From the NCBI GenBank assembly GCA_013334245.1, contig JAAXXZ010000011.1:1-45526 (forward strand): 45,526 nucleotides of DNA. Reading direction: 5' to 3'. A model generated the notes under the pieces. That model was not told the origin of the DNA and made no database searches. It saw only the letters and a list, made by a program, of their open reading frames with translations. The position numbers and the translations under genes are program-made. This document shows, one piece after another, positions 14,746 to 22,407 of the stretch (position 1 is its first letter; the number at the start of each line of letters is the position of its first letter). Source of the DNA: Candidatus Moraniibacteriota bacterium (lineage in GTDB: Bacteria; Patescibacteriota; Minisyncoccia; Moranbacterales; UBA1568).

Positions 14746-16083
14746 ATGCGTATGGACAGAAATGAAGGGAAAAGCGGAAGACTGCTGGTCGCCGAGCGCG
14801 TGCTCGGATGTATGGCGCGCGCGGTTCTTCGGAAATATCGTCCGCTGGTCGTGGGAGTGACCGGTTCGGTCGGGAAGAGCTCGGCCAAGGAGGCGGCAGC
14901 GCTCGTCTTATCAGAAACGATGCGGGTCCGGAAGAGCGAGGAGAACTACAACAACGAAATCGGAGTGCCACTCACGGTGCTCGGCGTCGGTACCGGCGGA
15001 TCGGCGGTGACGCGGATGCTCTCTGCCATGGTCAGGTTCCCGTATCTCATGGTATGGCCCGTATCGTATCCGGAGACGCTCGTGCTTGAACTGGGAGTGG
15101 ATCGTCCCGGGGACATGGCCGCATTGCTCGAGGTCGTAACGGTCAAAGTCGGCGTCGTTACCCGGGTCGGTGAAAGCCACTTGGAGTATTTCGGATCCGT
15201 CGGAAACATAGCGAAGGAGAAAGGACGTTTGATATCCTCGTTACCGTCGGACGGTTTTGCCGTTTTGAATGCCGATGATAGCCGTGTCCTGGGAATGGGG
15301 AAGAAATCGAAGGCGGTCATCTTGTCCTACGGATTCGCGTCCGGTGCGGCCGTTCGGGCGGATAATGTACTGTTGCAAGAGACCGACGGCGGGATCGGGT
15401 CGAGTTTCAAACTCAACTACGCGGGGAAATCGATCCCGGTACGTCTTCCGGGAGTCGTTGCGCGTCACCATATTTCGGACGCGCTCGCCGGTGCGGCGGT
15501 CGGCATCGCCGCAGGCATGAATCTGGTCGACATCGCGAAACGACTTGAGGGATTCGCTCCGCTTCCGGGTCGGCTCCGTTTTCTGAACGGTCGGAACGGG
15601 ATAGGCATACTCGATGACACGTATAACGCGTCGCCGGCTTCCGTATCGGCGGCACTCGAAACGCTTCGGGAGATTCCCGCGAGACGAAAGCTGGTGGCGC
15701 TCGGCGACATGCTCGAGCTTGGGACGATATCCGAGGAGGCGCACCGCGGCTTGGCCGATGGCGTGCTTTCGGCACAGGTCGGATTGGTGATATGTGTCGG
15801 TAGGAATATGAGCGTGCTCGCGGATGAACTATTGCTCCGTGGAATGGAACACGGAAACGTTCTTTGTTTCCCGGACCCGGATTCAGCCGCGTCTACCATA
15901 CGTGATCTGGTCCGCGAAGGCGATCTTGTTCTAGTGAAGGGTTCACAGGCACTTCGAATGGAAAAAGTATCCGAAGCGTTATCGCGAAATGTTGAGGAAG
16001 CACGTAGACTGCTTTGTAGACAGTCGGAATCCTGGCGGGCGAAGCCGTTTTCTCCGCCGACGGAATGGGGAACGGATAGTTGA
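14746..16083 (+). CDS. murF: MurF-like Mur ligase without the usual N-terminal domain
   Basis: A 445-residue Mur-ligase family protein, most like UDP-MurNAc-tripeptide:D-Ala-D-Ala ligase. The P-loop T39-GSVGKSS46 lies only about 40 residues from the N-terminus, whereas classical MurF has a domain of about 100 residues before it that binds the UDP part. Then follow RKSEENYNNEIGVPLT, ELGVDRPGDMAAL, GESHLEYFG, DDTYNASPASVSAALETL and the C-terminal KGSQALRMEKV. The second P-loop Ser replaces the more common Thr. The gene is last in the dcw-type run. Start is 14746 or 14752; the latter has the T-ATG context. Confidence 0.8.
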   Translation: MRMDRNEGKSGRLLVAERVLGCMARAVLRKYRPLVVGVTGSVGKSSAKEAAALVLSETMRVRKSEENYNNEIGVPLTVLGVGTGGSAVTRMLSAMVRFPYLMVWPVSYPETLVLELGVDRPGDMAALLEVVTVKVGVVTRVGESHLEYFGSVGNIAKEKGRLISSLPSDGFAVLNADDSRVLGMGKKSKAVILSYGFASGAAVRADNVLLQETDGGIGSSFKLNYAGKSIPVRLPGVVARHHISDALAGAAVGIAAGMNLVDIAKRLEGFAPLPGRLRFLNGRNGIGILDDTYNASPASVSAALETLREIPARRKLVALGDMLELGTISEEAHRGLADGVLSAQVGLVICVGRNMSVLADELLLRGMEHGNVLCFPDPDSAASTIRDLVREGDLVLVKGSQALRMEKVSEALSRNVEEARRLLCRQSESWRAKPFSPPTEWGTDS

Positions 16084-16090
16084 CACCTCG

Positions 16091-16120
16091 TTGACAGTCA
16101 TTGGTGCGGATAGGTATACT
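16091..16120 (+). promoter_or_regulatory. Promoter of the KH-domain gene
   Basis: TTGACA (16091-16096), 18-bp spacer, TATACT (16115-16120), 35 bp before ATG 16156. It begins 8 bp after the murF stop and marks a new transcription unit. Confidence 0.75.
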
Positions 16121-16155
16121 TGACTCGGATGGATTCGGTTTCATAATCCCGTGTA

Positions 16156-16581
16156 ATGGCAAGAGATATGTCTGAAAATTTCAAAGATCAGGAGTTCATC
16201 GAATATGTCGTGAAGGCGCTCGTGGATCATCCAGAGGATGTGAAGGTCGCGCGGAAGGTGGACGAGATGGGCGTGCTCATCACGCTTGACGTGCATCCCG
16301 AGGATATGGGCATGGTAATCGGTCGCGAGGGTATGACGGCGAAGTCGCTTCGGACGCTTCTGCGCGTCATCGGTGCGAAGAACAACGCCCGCGTGAACCT
16401 GAAGATTAACGAACCGGAAGGATCGACGCGGGGAGCGCGTCGCGAGGAGGTTGCGGCCGAGCCTGTCCGCGCGGAGCAGCCGGCGGAGGAAGTCGCCGCC
16501 GCTCCGGTCGCGTACGAGGCACCGAAGCAGCCCGAGGCGAAGCGCACGCTCGATGACGTGATGAACGATATCCGGCTGTAG
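16156..16581 (+). CDS. khpA: KH-domain RNA-binding protein, KhpA-like, with long C-terminal tail
   Basis: A 141-residue protein. Residues about 12-92 are a KhpA-type KH domain (EFIEYVVKALVDHPEDV then GMVIGREGMTAKSLRTLL; the GxxG RNA loop is GREG). KhpA normally has 75-80 residues. Here about 45 more residues rich in Ala, Glu and Pro follow, a flexible tail that ends in a possible helix (RTLDDVMNDIRL). Known KhpA pairs with KhpB/Jag to bind RNA and affects cell-wall growth. ATG 16168 (GATATG context) is a plausible alternative start. Confidence 0.8.
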   Translation: MARDMSENFKDQEFIEYVVKALVDHPEDVKVARKVDEMGVLITLDVHPEDMGMVIGREGMTAKSLRTLLRVIGAKNNARVNLKINEPEGSTRGARREEVAAEPVRAEQPAEEVAAAPVAYEAPKQPEAKRTLDDVMNDIRL

Positions 16582-16609
16582 GAAGGAGTTCGTAGAGAAT
16601 CTTGCTGTC

Positions 16610-16637
16610 GTAGAGACGGGGCATGCCCCGTCTCTAC
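16610..16637. repeat. 28-bp perfect palindrome (GTAGAGACGGGGCA and mirror)
   Basis: GTAGAGACGGGGCA is followed immediately by its exact reverse complement, then CGTTTTC. The GTAGAGACG...CGTCTCTAC type is, from memory, a dispersed palindromic repeat in several phyla, including cyanobacteria. It lies 29 bp after khpA and may also act as its terminator. Another CGTAGAGA copy sits about 20 bp upstream. Confidence 0.8.
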
Positions 16638-16704
16638 CGTTTTCTAGTCCATTTCAGATATTTCTGATAGAGTGGAAATGATTTGAAGCAGTATTTTCTT
16701 GCCT

Positions 16705-17280
16705 ATGAACGTTATCGAAACGGAGATTTCCGGCGTCATTATCATTGAACCTGACGTGTTCGGGGATGAACGCGGCTATTTCGAGGAAACCTACCGTCTT
16801 GAACGCTATCGCGAGCTCGGTCTGCCCGATTTCGTGCAGGACAATATCTCGTTTTCCAAGCCCGTCGGTACGCTACGGGGACTTCACTATCAGATCGCGC
16901 CCTTCCCGCAGGGGAAACTGGTTTCCGTCATCGCGGGAGAAGTGTTCGACGTGGCCCTCGATATCCGCCGTGGTTCGCCGACGTTTGGTAAGCACGTATC
17001 CGTCACGCTGTCCGCGGAAAATCATCGTCAATTCTACATTCCGGAAGGGTTCGCACATGTCATGCTCACGACGAAGCCAGATACTATCTTTTCGTACAAG
17101 TGTACCAACGTCTATTCGAAGGAGAACGAGCGGGGCATTATCTGGAACGACCCGGCGCTTGGTATCGATTGGCCACTCCGCGAAGGACTGATCCTTTCCG
17201 AGAAAGACAAAACTCATCCGACGCTCTCGTCTCTCGAATCCGACCCGGCGCGGTGGGAGGAACTCCTGTTTGTTTCTTGA
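16705..17280 (+). CDS. rmlC: dTDP-4-dehydrorhamnose 3,5-epimerase
   Basis: A 191-residue cupin-fold enzyme, third step of dTDP-L-rhamnose synthesis. Motifs: VFGDERGYFEETY, FVQDNISFSKPVGTLRGLHYQ (active-site His), GEVFDVALDIRRGSPTFG (catalytic Asp nearby), IPEGFAHVML and YKCTNVYSKENERGIIWNDP, the last with the conserved Tyr and Asp-Pro end. Start is ATG 16705; the TTG at 16699 only adds two residues. The nudix gene begins 2 bp after its stop. The other pathway genes (rmlB, D, A) follow downstream with unrelated genes between them. Confidence 0.94.
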   Translation: MNVIETEISGVIIIEPDVFGDERGYFEETYRLERYRELGLPDFVQDNISFSKPVGTLRGLHYQIAPFPQGKLVSVIAGEVFDVALDIRRGSPTFGKHVSVTLSAENHRQFYIPEGFAHVMLTTKPDTIFSYKCTNVYSKENERGIIWNDPALGIDWPLREGLILSEKDKTHPTLSSLESDPARWEELLFVS

Positions 17281-17282
17281 GT

Positions 17283-17852
17283 ATGCCGACAGATCGGAAT
17301 GGAATGACAGGAAGTGAACCGTGGACGACTCTCTCGGCGGAGGAAGTTCATAAGAATCCGTGGTTTTCCGTGACGCAGGAGGAATTCGTAACTCCGAAAG
17401 GGAATGTCGGGAATTACTACGTCGTTCATACGAAGGAGCGGAGTCGGTCGGTCATGGTCGTTCCAGTCGACGGCGACGAGATTCTGTTCGTGCGGCAGTA
17501 TCGGTATCCGACAAAGCGATGGAGTCTTGAGGCTCCGGGAGGTGCAGTGGAAGGGGATGATGCATCCGAGAAAACGGCCCGGAAGGAGCTCAAAGAAGAG
17601 CTCGGGTTTACCGGGATCTTACGTAAGATCGGTGAGTATTGCCCGTGGAGCGGGCCGACCGATGAGCTCTGCTCGGTCTATCTCGCGACCGATCTCCGGA
17701 ATGTCGGCGGAAATCCGGAAGAGACCGAAGACCTATCGCTTGTCCGTCTGAAAGTCGACGAGGCGTATCGGATGCTTGACGACGGTGCGTTCACGGAAGG
17801 GCAGACGATCGCAGCGCTTGCTTTGGCAAGGAAATTGCTGCTTACGGAGTAA
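17283..17852 (+). CDS. NUDIX hydrolase, ADP-ribose pyrophosphatase-like
   Basis: A 189-residue NUDIX protein. The Nudix box reads GGAVEGDDASEKTARKELKE then ELGF: the metal-binding REUxEE part is present as KELKEELGF (Lys in place of the usual Arg), with two extra residues in the first loop. Preceding strands FVRQYRYPTKRWSLEAPGG match ADP-ribose/nucleoside-diphosphate-sugar pyrophosphatases. The gene is coupled to rmlC (2-bp gap), so a nucleotide-sugar substrate is a fair guess but not shown. The track's start at 17100 is inside rmlC and is rejected. Confidence 0.85.
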   Translation: MPTDRNGMTGSEPWTTLSAEEVHKNPWFSVTQEEFVTPKGNVGNYYVVHTKERSRSVMVVPVDGDEILFVRQYRYPTKRWSLEAPGGAVEGDDASEKTARKELKEELGFTGILRKIGEYCPWSGPTDELCSVYLATDLRNVGGNPEETEDLSLVRLKVDEAYRMLDDGAFTEGQTIAALALARKLLLTE

Positions 17853-17884
17853 CGGCAAGGTTACCGTTTTAAGTCTTATTTAAG

Positions 17885-17990
17885 TTATTAACCCGCTCCC
17901 CAAATACCCAACACTCCATCCTTGACTATTCGCTAAACAAGGGATTTTTGTTTTAGCGAAAACAGAAGGAATTGCGAGGCGGGTTAATAA
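17885..17990. repeat. Nested inverted-repeat element between nudix and rmlB
   Basis: The outer arms are a perfect 12-bp inverted repeat: TTATTAACCCGC (17885-17896) and its complement (17979-17990). Inside lies a second hairpin, TTCGCTAAACAA (17929-17940) with TTGTTTTAGCGAA (17948-17960), loop of 7 nt. Total about 106 bp, lower in GC than its surroundings, with no ORF. It could be a MITE-like remnant, a structured RNA or a terminator complex. Confidence 0.7.
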
Positions 17991-17995
17991 TGCTC

Positions 17996-18024
17996 TTCAT
18001 TCATGTATACTGTAAATGAATGAA
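17996..18024 (+). promoter_or_regulatory. rmlB promoter -10 inside an inverted repeat (operator-like)
   Basis: TTCATTCAT (17996-18004) and ATGAATGAA (18016-18024) are perfect inverted arms that flank the -10 box TATACT (18006-18011). A dimeric repressor binding here would block the promoter. No consensus -35 is seen; the outer arm of the nested repeat lies there instead. Confidence 0.5.
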
Positions 18025-18052
18025 GAAGTCCGGAAAAGACGGTTTCCGGATT

Positions 18053-18073
18053 GTTGTAAGTTGTTAGTCGGAA
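18053..18073 (+). repeat. Short heptamer array before rmlB
   Basis: GTTGTAA, GTTGTTA, GTCGGAA at 7-nt steps, ending 4 nt before the ATG. The units match the GTTGTGA-type units before rsmH and ftsL. Confidence 0.5.
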
Positions 18074-18077
18074 CCAT

Positions 18078-19082
18078 ATGAAACTACTTGTCACTGGCGG
18101 GGCGGGGTTTATCGGATCGAATTTCGTGCATCATGTCCTGCGGGAACACCCGGAGGACGAAGTGGTCGTGCTCGATCTCCTGACCTACGCGGGGAACCTC
18201 GAGAACCTGAAAGAGGCCGAAAGGAATCCGCGGTATCGATTCGTGAAAGGTGACATCGCCGATTCGGAAGTGGTCGACCCGCTCGTCGCTGAATGTGACG
18301 CGGTCGTGCACTTCGCGGCGGAGTCGCACGTGGACCGTTCGATCATAGAGCCGGCGGCATTCGTAAGGACGAACGTGATCGGGACGCAGGTCTTGTTGGA
18401 CGCGGCGCGAAACCATCGCGGGAAGCGGTTCCATCATGTTTCGACGGACGAGGTGTTCGGCGCGCTCGGGCCGAACGATGCGCCGTTCTCGGAGGTGACC
18501 CCGTACGATCCGCGCAGCCCGTACAGCGCGTCGAAGGCCGGTTCGGACCATCTTGTCCGCGCCTACTTCCATACCTACGGTCTGCCGGTGACGATTTCCA
18601 ACTGTTCGAACAATTACGGACCGTATCATTTTCCGGAAAAACTTATCCCGCTTTCGATCACGAACCTGTTGGAAGGGAAGAACGTGCCGGTATACGGTGA
18701 TGGAAAACAGGTCCGCGATTGGCTCCACGTGGAGGATCATTGCCGGGCGATAGACCTCGTACTTCGCAAGGGGGGGATCGGGGAGACGTATTGTGTCGGC
18801 GGCAACGGCGAACGCGAGAATATCGATATCGTACGGACGTTGCTCGACATTCTGGGACAGAGCGAGGACAGGATCGAATACGTGAAGGACCGTCCCGGGC
18901 ACGATCGTCGATATGCGATCGATTTCTCGAAAATCAGGAACGAACTCGGCTGGGAGCCGTCCGTCACGCTCGACGAGGGGCTCCGGCAGACAGTCGAATG
19001 GTTCAAGGCGCACGAGGAATGGTGGAAGGACGTGAAGAGCGGGACGTATCGGGAGTATTATGATCGTCAATATGGCGAGTGA
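18078..19082 (+). CDS. rmlB: dTDP-glucose 4,6-dehydratase
   Basis: A 334-residue extended short-chain dehydrogenase, second step of dTDP-rhamnose synthesis. TGGAGFIGSN binds NAD near the N-terminus; AAESHVDRSI is typical of RmlB; the catalytic triad is in STDEVFGAL (Thr, Asp, Glu region) and YSASKAGSDHLVRAY (Tyr-x-x-x-Lys). NNYGPYHFPEKLIPL and RDWLHVEDHC follow, all RmlB-typical. Length is normal. It has its own promoter with an operator-like repeat. The stop overlaps a short GTGA-rich heptameric stretch (19076-19097). Confidence 0.95.
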   Translation: MKLLVTGGAGFIGSNFVHHVLREHPEDEVVVLDLLTYAGNLENLKEAERNPRYRFVKGDIADSEVVDPLVAECDAVVHFAAESHVDRSIIEPAAFVRTNVIGTQVLLDAARNHRGKRFHHVSTDEVFGALGPNDAPFSEVTPYDPRSPYSASKAGSDHLVRAYFHTYGLPVTISNCSNNYGPYHFPEKLIPLSITNLLEGKNVPVYGDGKQVRDWLHVEDHCRAIDLVLRKGGIGETYCVGGNGERENIDIVRTLLDILGQSEDRIEYVKDRPGHDRRYAIDFSKIRNELGWEPSVTLDEGLRQTVEWFKAHEEWWKDVKSGTYREYYDRQYGE

Positions 19083-19225
19083 AGTGAGATGTGAGAGTAT
19101 CAACATGGGTGATGATGTCGTTGAGGGTTTCTGTACAATTCCCTATCGGCAAAAATTGTGAGCGGCCAGGAAAATATCAAGAATGAGAAAAATTGATTTC
19201 TAATGTTTGAAGTTTAAATGCATCT

Positions 19226-20095
19226 ATGCACAAAAAAATACTCATACTTGGATCGAAAGGCATGTTGGGGCAAGAACTCGTCCGTGTTTTCGTCGATGGC
19301 GGGCACGAGGTGACCGGATGGGACTTTGGCGATATCGACGTGACGGATCGGGACGTGGCGCGGGAAAAAATTTTCGCCTTGCGTCCGGATGTCATTATAA
19401 ATGCCGTCGGGTACAACGCCGTCGATCTCTGCGAATCGGACGCATCGGAGTCCGCGAAGGCATGGAGGATCAACGCCGAAGTGCCGGGAGAACTATCGAA
19501 GGTCGCGAAGGAGCTTGGAGCGATCTTCGTTCATTATTCGACCGATTATGTGTTCGATGGCGGACAGCAAGGGGATGGATATGAGGAGGACGCCGAGCCG
19601 AATCCCGTATCCAAATACGGCGAGAGCAAGCTCGGAGGGGAAAGGTCTACCGCTGCGGTCGGCGGGACATATTATGTTATCCGTCTTGCGAAACTTTTCG
19701 GTGTGCCGGCGATCTCCGCGGGAGGGAAGCAGAGTTTTTTCGCGAAGATGGAGGAAATTGCCCGTGAGAAGGGCGTAGTATCGGCTGTTGATGATGAGAA
19801 CGGTTGCTTTACGTATGCGCCGGACCTGGCTTCCGCGACCCTTTCACTCGTGCTTGATTCCGCTCCGTCGGGGGTGTACCATCTGGTAAATGAGGGGGCG
19901 GCCACGTGGTATGGGGCGCTTCGGTCGTATTTCGGTATCGTCGGAGTGGAAGCCGAGGTGAATCCGGTTTCCGGCGACGTGTTCCCGCGGCCCGCACGCA
20001 GGCCGAAGGACTCGACCCTGCGAAACACCAAGCGTCCGAAGCTTCGGAGTCTACAGGATGCGTTGGGCGCGTTCGCGGAGTCGCGTCGGTCATAA
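19226..20095 (+). CDS. rmlD: dTDP-4-dehydrorhamnose reductase
   Basis: A 289-residue short-chain dehydrogenase, last step to dTDP-L-rhamnose. GSKGMLGQELV is the nucleotide-binding loop, VIINAVGYNAVDLCE with A/E contacts and FVHYSTDYVFDG and KYGESKLGGE (Tyr-x-x-x-Lys) form the catalytic site. The C-terminus RRPKDSTLRNTKRPKL is RmlD-like. A 143-bp gap separates it from rmlB and contains AT-rich, weakly 7-periodic sequence right before the ATG. It is followed 30 bp later by the TerC-like gene. Confidence 0.93.
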   Translation: MHKKILILGSKGMLGQELVRVFVDGGHEVTGWDFGDIDVTDRDVAREKIFALRPDVIINAVGYNAVDLCESDASESAKAWRINAEVPGELSKVAKELGAIFVHYSTDYVFDGGQQGDGYEEDAEPNPVSKYGESKLGGERSTAAVGGTYYVIRLAKLFGVPAISAGGKQSFFAKMEEIAREKGVVSAVDDENGCFTYAPDLASATLSLVLDSAPSGVYHLVNEGAATWYGALRSYFGIVGVEAEVNPVSGDVFPRPARRPKDSTLRNTKRPKLRSLQDALGAFAESRRS

Positions 20096-20125
20096 GCGGA
20101 GACATAAGTTCCAGACGCAACCGGT

Positions 20126-21073
20126 ATGATTTTCTCAATCATCCTGACGGTCATCGGCCTTGCCTTGTTCGAGACCGTATCGAGCATCGACAATGCCGTC
20201 ATCAATGCGGAGGTCCTTTCGACGATGGGGAAGAAAGCGAGACGATTTTTTCTGACGTGGGGCATTTTCCTCGCGGTGTTCGTCGTCCGGGGTATCCTTC
20301 CGTGGCTCATCGTGTGGGCGACGGTTCCGGAACTCGGTTTCATCGGCTCGTTTACCGCGACATTCTCGAACGATCCGTCGGTCGCCCATGCCATCGAGAC
20401 TTCGGCTCCCGTACTGCTTATCGGGGGAGGGGTGTTTCTGCTCTTTCTTTTTTTCCACTGGCTGTTTCTCGAACAGAAGCATTTCGGGTGGAACGGGGTG
20501 GAAAGTTTCTTCATACGACAGGGGGCGTGGTTTTATGCGACCATCTCCGTCGTGCTTGCGATCATCGTCTGGTATGCGCTCAAACAAAGTTCCATGCTCG
20601 GATTCGGGGCGGTGGTCGGTTCGACGGCGTTCTTCATCACACACGGATTCCGACAGCATGCGGAGGCAATCGAACATGAGATGGCGGGAGGAACATCGAA
20701 ACTGTCAGATCTGAGCAAAGTGCTCTTTCTTGAGGTCATCGACCTGTCGTTCTCGATCGACGGGGTGCTCGGCGCGTTCGCCTTCACGCTTTCGGTCCCG
20801 CTCATCCTCTTGGGAAACGGCGTCGGTGCCGTAATCGTACGCCAACTGACGGTGGCGAACGTGGAACGGGTGAAGAAATATCTCTATCTCAAGAACGGGG
20901 CGATGTATTCGGTCGCGATTCTCGGTGCCGTCATGGTTGCGGACGCGTTCGGTGCCGAAGTGCCGCAGTGGTTTTCACCGCTCTCGACGGTCGCGATTGT
21001 CGGATATTTTTTCTGGAGATCTCTGCGAACGGACGACGCGGTTTCATCCGAACATGTTTGTCCGACGACATGA
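20126..21073 (+). CDS. TerC/DUF475-type integral membrane protein
   Basis: A 315-residue protein with eight or nine predicted membrane helices. The two family motifs are present: ETVSSIDNAVINA near residue 15-28 and LSFSIDGVLGAFAF near 205-220, each with Asp in a membrane segment. This is the pattern of DUF475, a branch of the TerC superfamily in which members are linked to metal (often manganese) export, sometimes coupled to secretion. It sits between rmlD and glyA with short gaps, but nothing ties it to sugar synthesis. Ion specificity cannot be told. Confidence 0.82.
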   Translation: MIFSIILTVIGLALFETVSSIDNAVINAEVLSTMGKKARRFFLTWGIFLAVFVVRGILPWLIVWATVPELGFIGSFTATFSNDPSVAHAIETSAPVLLIGGGVFLLFLFFHWLFLEQKHFGWNGVESFFIRQGAWFYATISVVLAIIVWYALKQSSMLGFGAVVGSTAFFITHGFRQHAEAIEHEMAGGTSKLSDLSKVLFLEVIDLSFSIDGVLGAFAFTLSVPLILLGNGVGAVIVRQLTVANVERVKKYLYLKNGAMYSVAILGAVMVADAFGAEVPQWFSPLSTVAIVGYFFWRSLRTDDAVSSEHVCPTT

Positions 21074-21107
21074 CGGAGATTCGCACTCAGTCAACATCGA
21101 ATATCAT

Positions 21108-22352
21108 ATGAATACCTATACATCACTGCGTAAATCGGATTCGGCTGCCTATGACGCACTCCGCGGCGAGATGAAGCGCGAGGAGGAGGGGCTTGAGCTT
21201 ATCGCTTCGGAGAATGCCGTTTCCGAGGCCGTGCTCGACGCGCTCGGTTCCGTGTTCACGAACAAATATTCCGAAGGATATCCGGGTAATCGCTATTATG
21301 GCGGACAGGACTTTACGGACGTCATCGAGACGCTTGCGATCGATCGCGTGAAGCGGCTGTTCGGCGCGGAGCATGCCAACGTGCAGCCGCTTTCGGGAGC
21401 GTCGGCGAACCTGGCGGCCTATGCCGCGACTCTGTCTCCGGGAGATACCGTGCTCGGCATGGATCTCTCTCATGGCGGCCATCTGACCCATGGGCACCCG
21501 GTCACGCTCCCCGCGAAAGTGTTCAGGTTCGTACGGTACAAGACGGAGGCGGACGGAACCATCGACTATGACAAGCTTGAGGCGCTCGCGAAAAAGGAGA
21601 AGCCGAAACTTATGCTCGCGGGATTTTCCTCGTATACGCGGCAGCTCGACTATGAACGCTTCGCCTCGATCGCGAAGAAGGTCGGGGCGATCTCGATGAT
21701 GGACATGGCCCATATCGCGGGTATGATCGCGGGCAAGGCGTTGCCGAGTCCGGTACCGTTCTTCGATATCGTCACGGCGACGACGCACAAGACGCTCCGC
21801 GGTCCGCGTGGGGGATTGATCCTCTGCAAGGAGGCGTATGCGAAGGCGATCGACAAGGCGGTATTCCCGGGAGTGCAGGGCGGTCCGCATATGCATATGA
21901 TACTGGCGAAAGCGGTCGCATTCGGTGAGGCGTTGCGTCCCGAATTCCGCCGATATGCCAAGCAGGTCCTCGTGAACGCGAAAGCGCTCGAAAAGGAATT
22001 CCTGAAACTCGGATACGAGATCGTCTTCGGAAAGACGGAGAATCATATGCTCCTTATCGATACGGTGAAGAGTCGGAATGTCACCGGAAAGGAGGCTCAG
22101 GCATGGCTCGACCTGGCGGGAATCTCGCTCAACAAGAACGTGCTGCCCGACGACCCCCGAGGTCCGCTCGATCCGTCGGGTATCCGTGTCGGCGTCCCGG
22201 CGGTGACGACGCGCGGCATGAAGGTGCCCGAGATGCGGACGATCGCGAGGCTTATCGATGCCGCGCTCCGTTCGGGCGGCGATGAGAAGACACTTTCCGG
22301 TATCCGCAGGCAGGTGAAGATGCTTTGTAAGACATTTCCGATTTATCGCTGA
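21108..22352 (+). CDS. glyA: Serine hydroxymethyltransferase
   Basis: A 414-residue PLP enzyme that interconverts serine and glycine with tetrahydrofolate. Motifs: ELIASENAVSEAVL, NKYSEGYPGNRYYGG, NVQPLSGASANLAAY, DLSHGGHLTHG, MDMAHIAGMIA, and TATTHKTLRGPRGG with the PLP-binding Lys. Length is standard. The ORF track starts it at 20925 inside the upstream gene; ATG 21108 (CATATG) gives the family-typical N-terminus. It lies between the TerC-like gene and rmlA. A heptamer array fills its gap to rmlA. Confidence 0.96.
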   Translation: MNTYTSLRKSDSAAYDALRGEMKREEEGLELIASENAVSEAVLDALGSVFTNKYSEGYPGNRYYGGQDFTDVIETLAIDRVKRLFGAEHANVQPLSGASANLAAYAATLSPGDTVLGMDLSHGGHLTHGHPVTLPAKVFRFVRYKTEADGTIDYDKLEALAKKEKPKLMLAGFSSYTRQLDYERFASIAKKVGAISMMDMAHIAGMIAGKALPSPVPFFDIVTATTHKTLRGPRGGLILCKEAYAKAIDKAVFPGVQGGPHMHMILAKAVAFGEALRPEFRRYAKQVLVNAKALEKEFLKLGYEIVFGKTENHMLLIDTVKSRNVTGKEAQAWLDLAGISLNKNVLPDDPRGPLDPSGIRVGVPAVTTRGMKVPEMRTIARLIDAALRSGGDEKTLSGIRRQVKMLCKTFPIYR

Positions 22353-22363
22353 GCATTCCTTCG

Positions 22364-22405
22364 TTTGATTCTTGATTCATAATTCCCAATTCTTTATTCT
22401 TCAAA
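22364..22405 (+). repeat. Heptamer array directly before rmlA
   Basis: Six units at exact 7-nt steps: TTTGATT, CTTGATT, CATAATT, CCCAATT, CTTTATT, CTTCAAA, with consensus CNNNATT. The array ends 2 nt before the rmlA ATG. The same unit type abuts the lepA start. Confidence 0.75.
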
Positions 22406-22407
22406 GT

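Noticed and set aside
20925-21107. Upstream extension of glyA and similar early starts for rmlC, nudix, pcm, recJ, ftsL and rsmH
   Set aside because: Each runs into the preceding gene or a repeat array and adds residues unlike the family.
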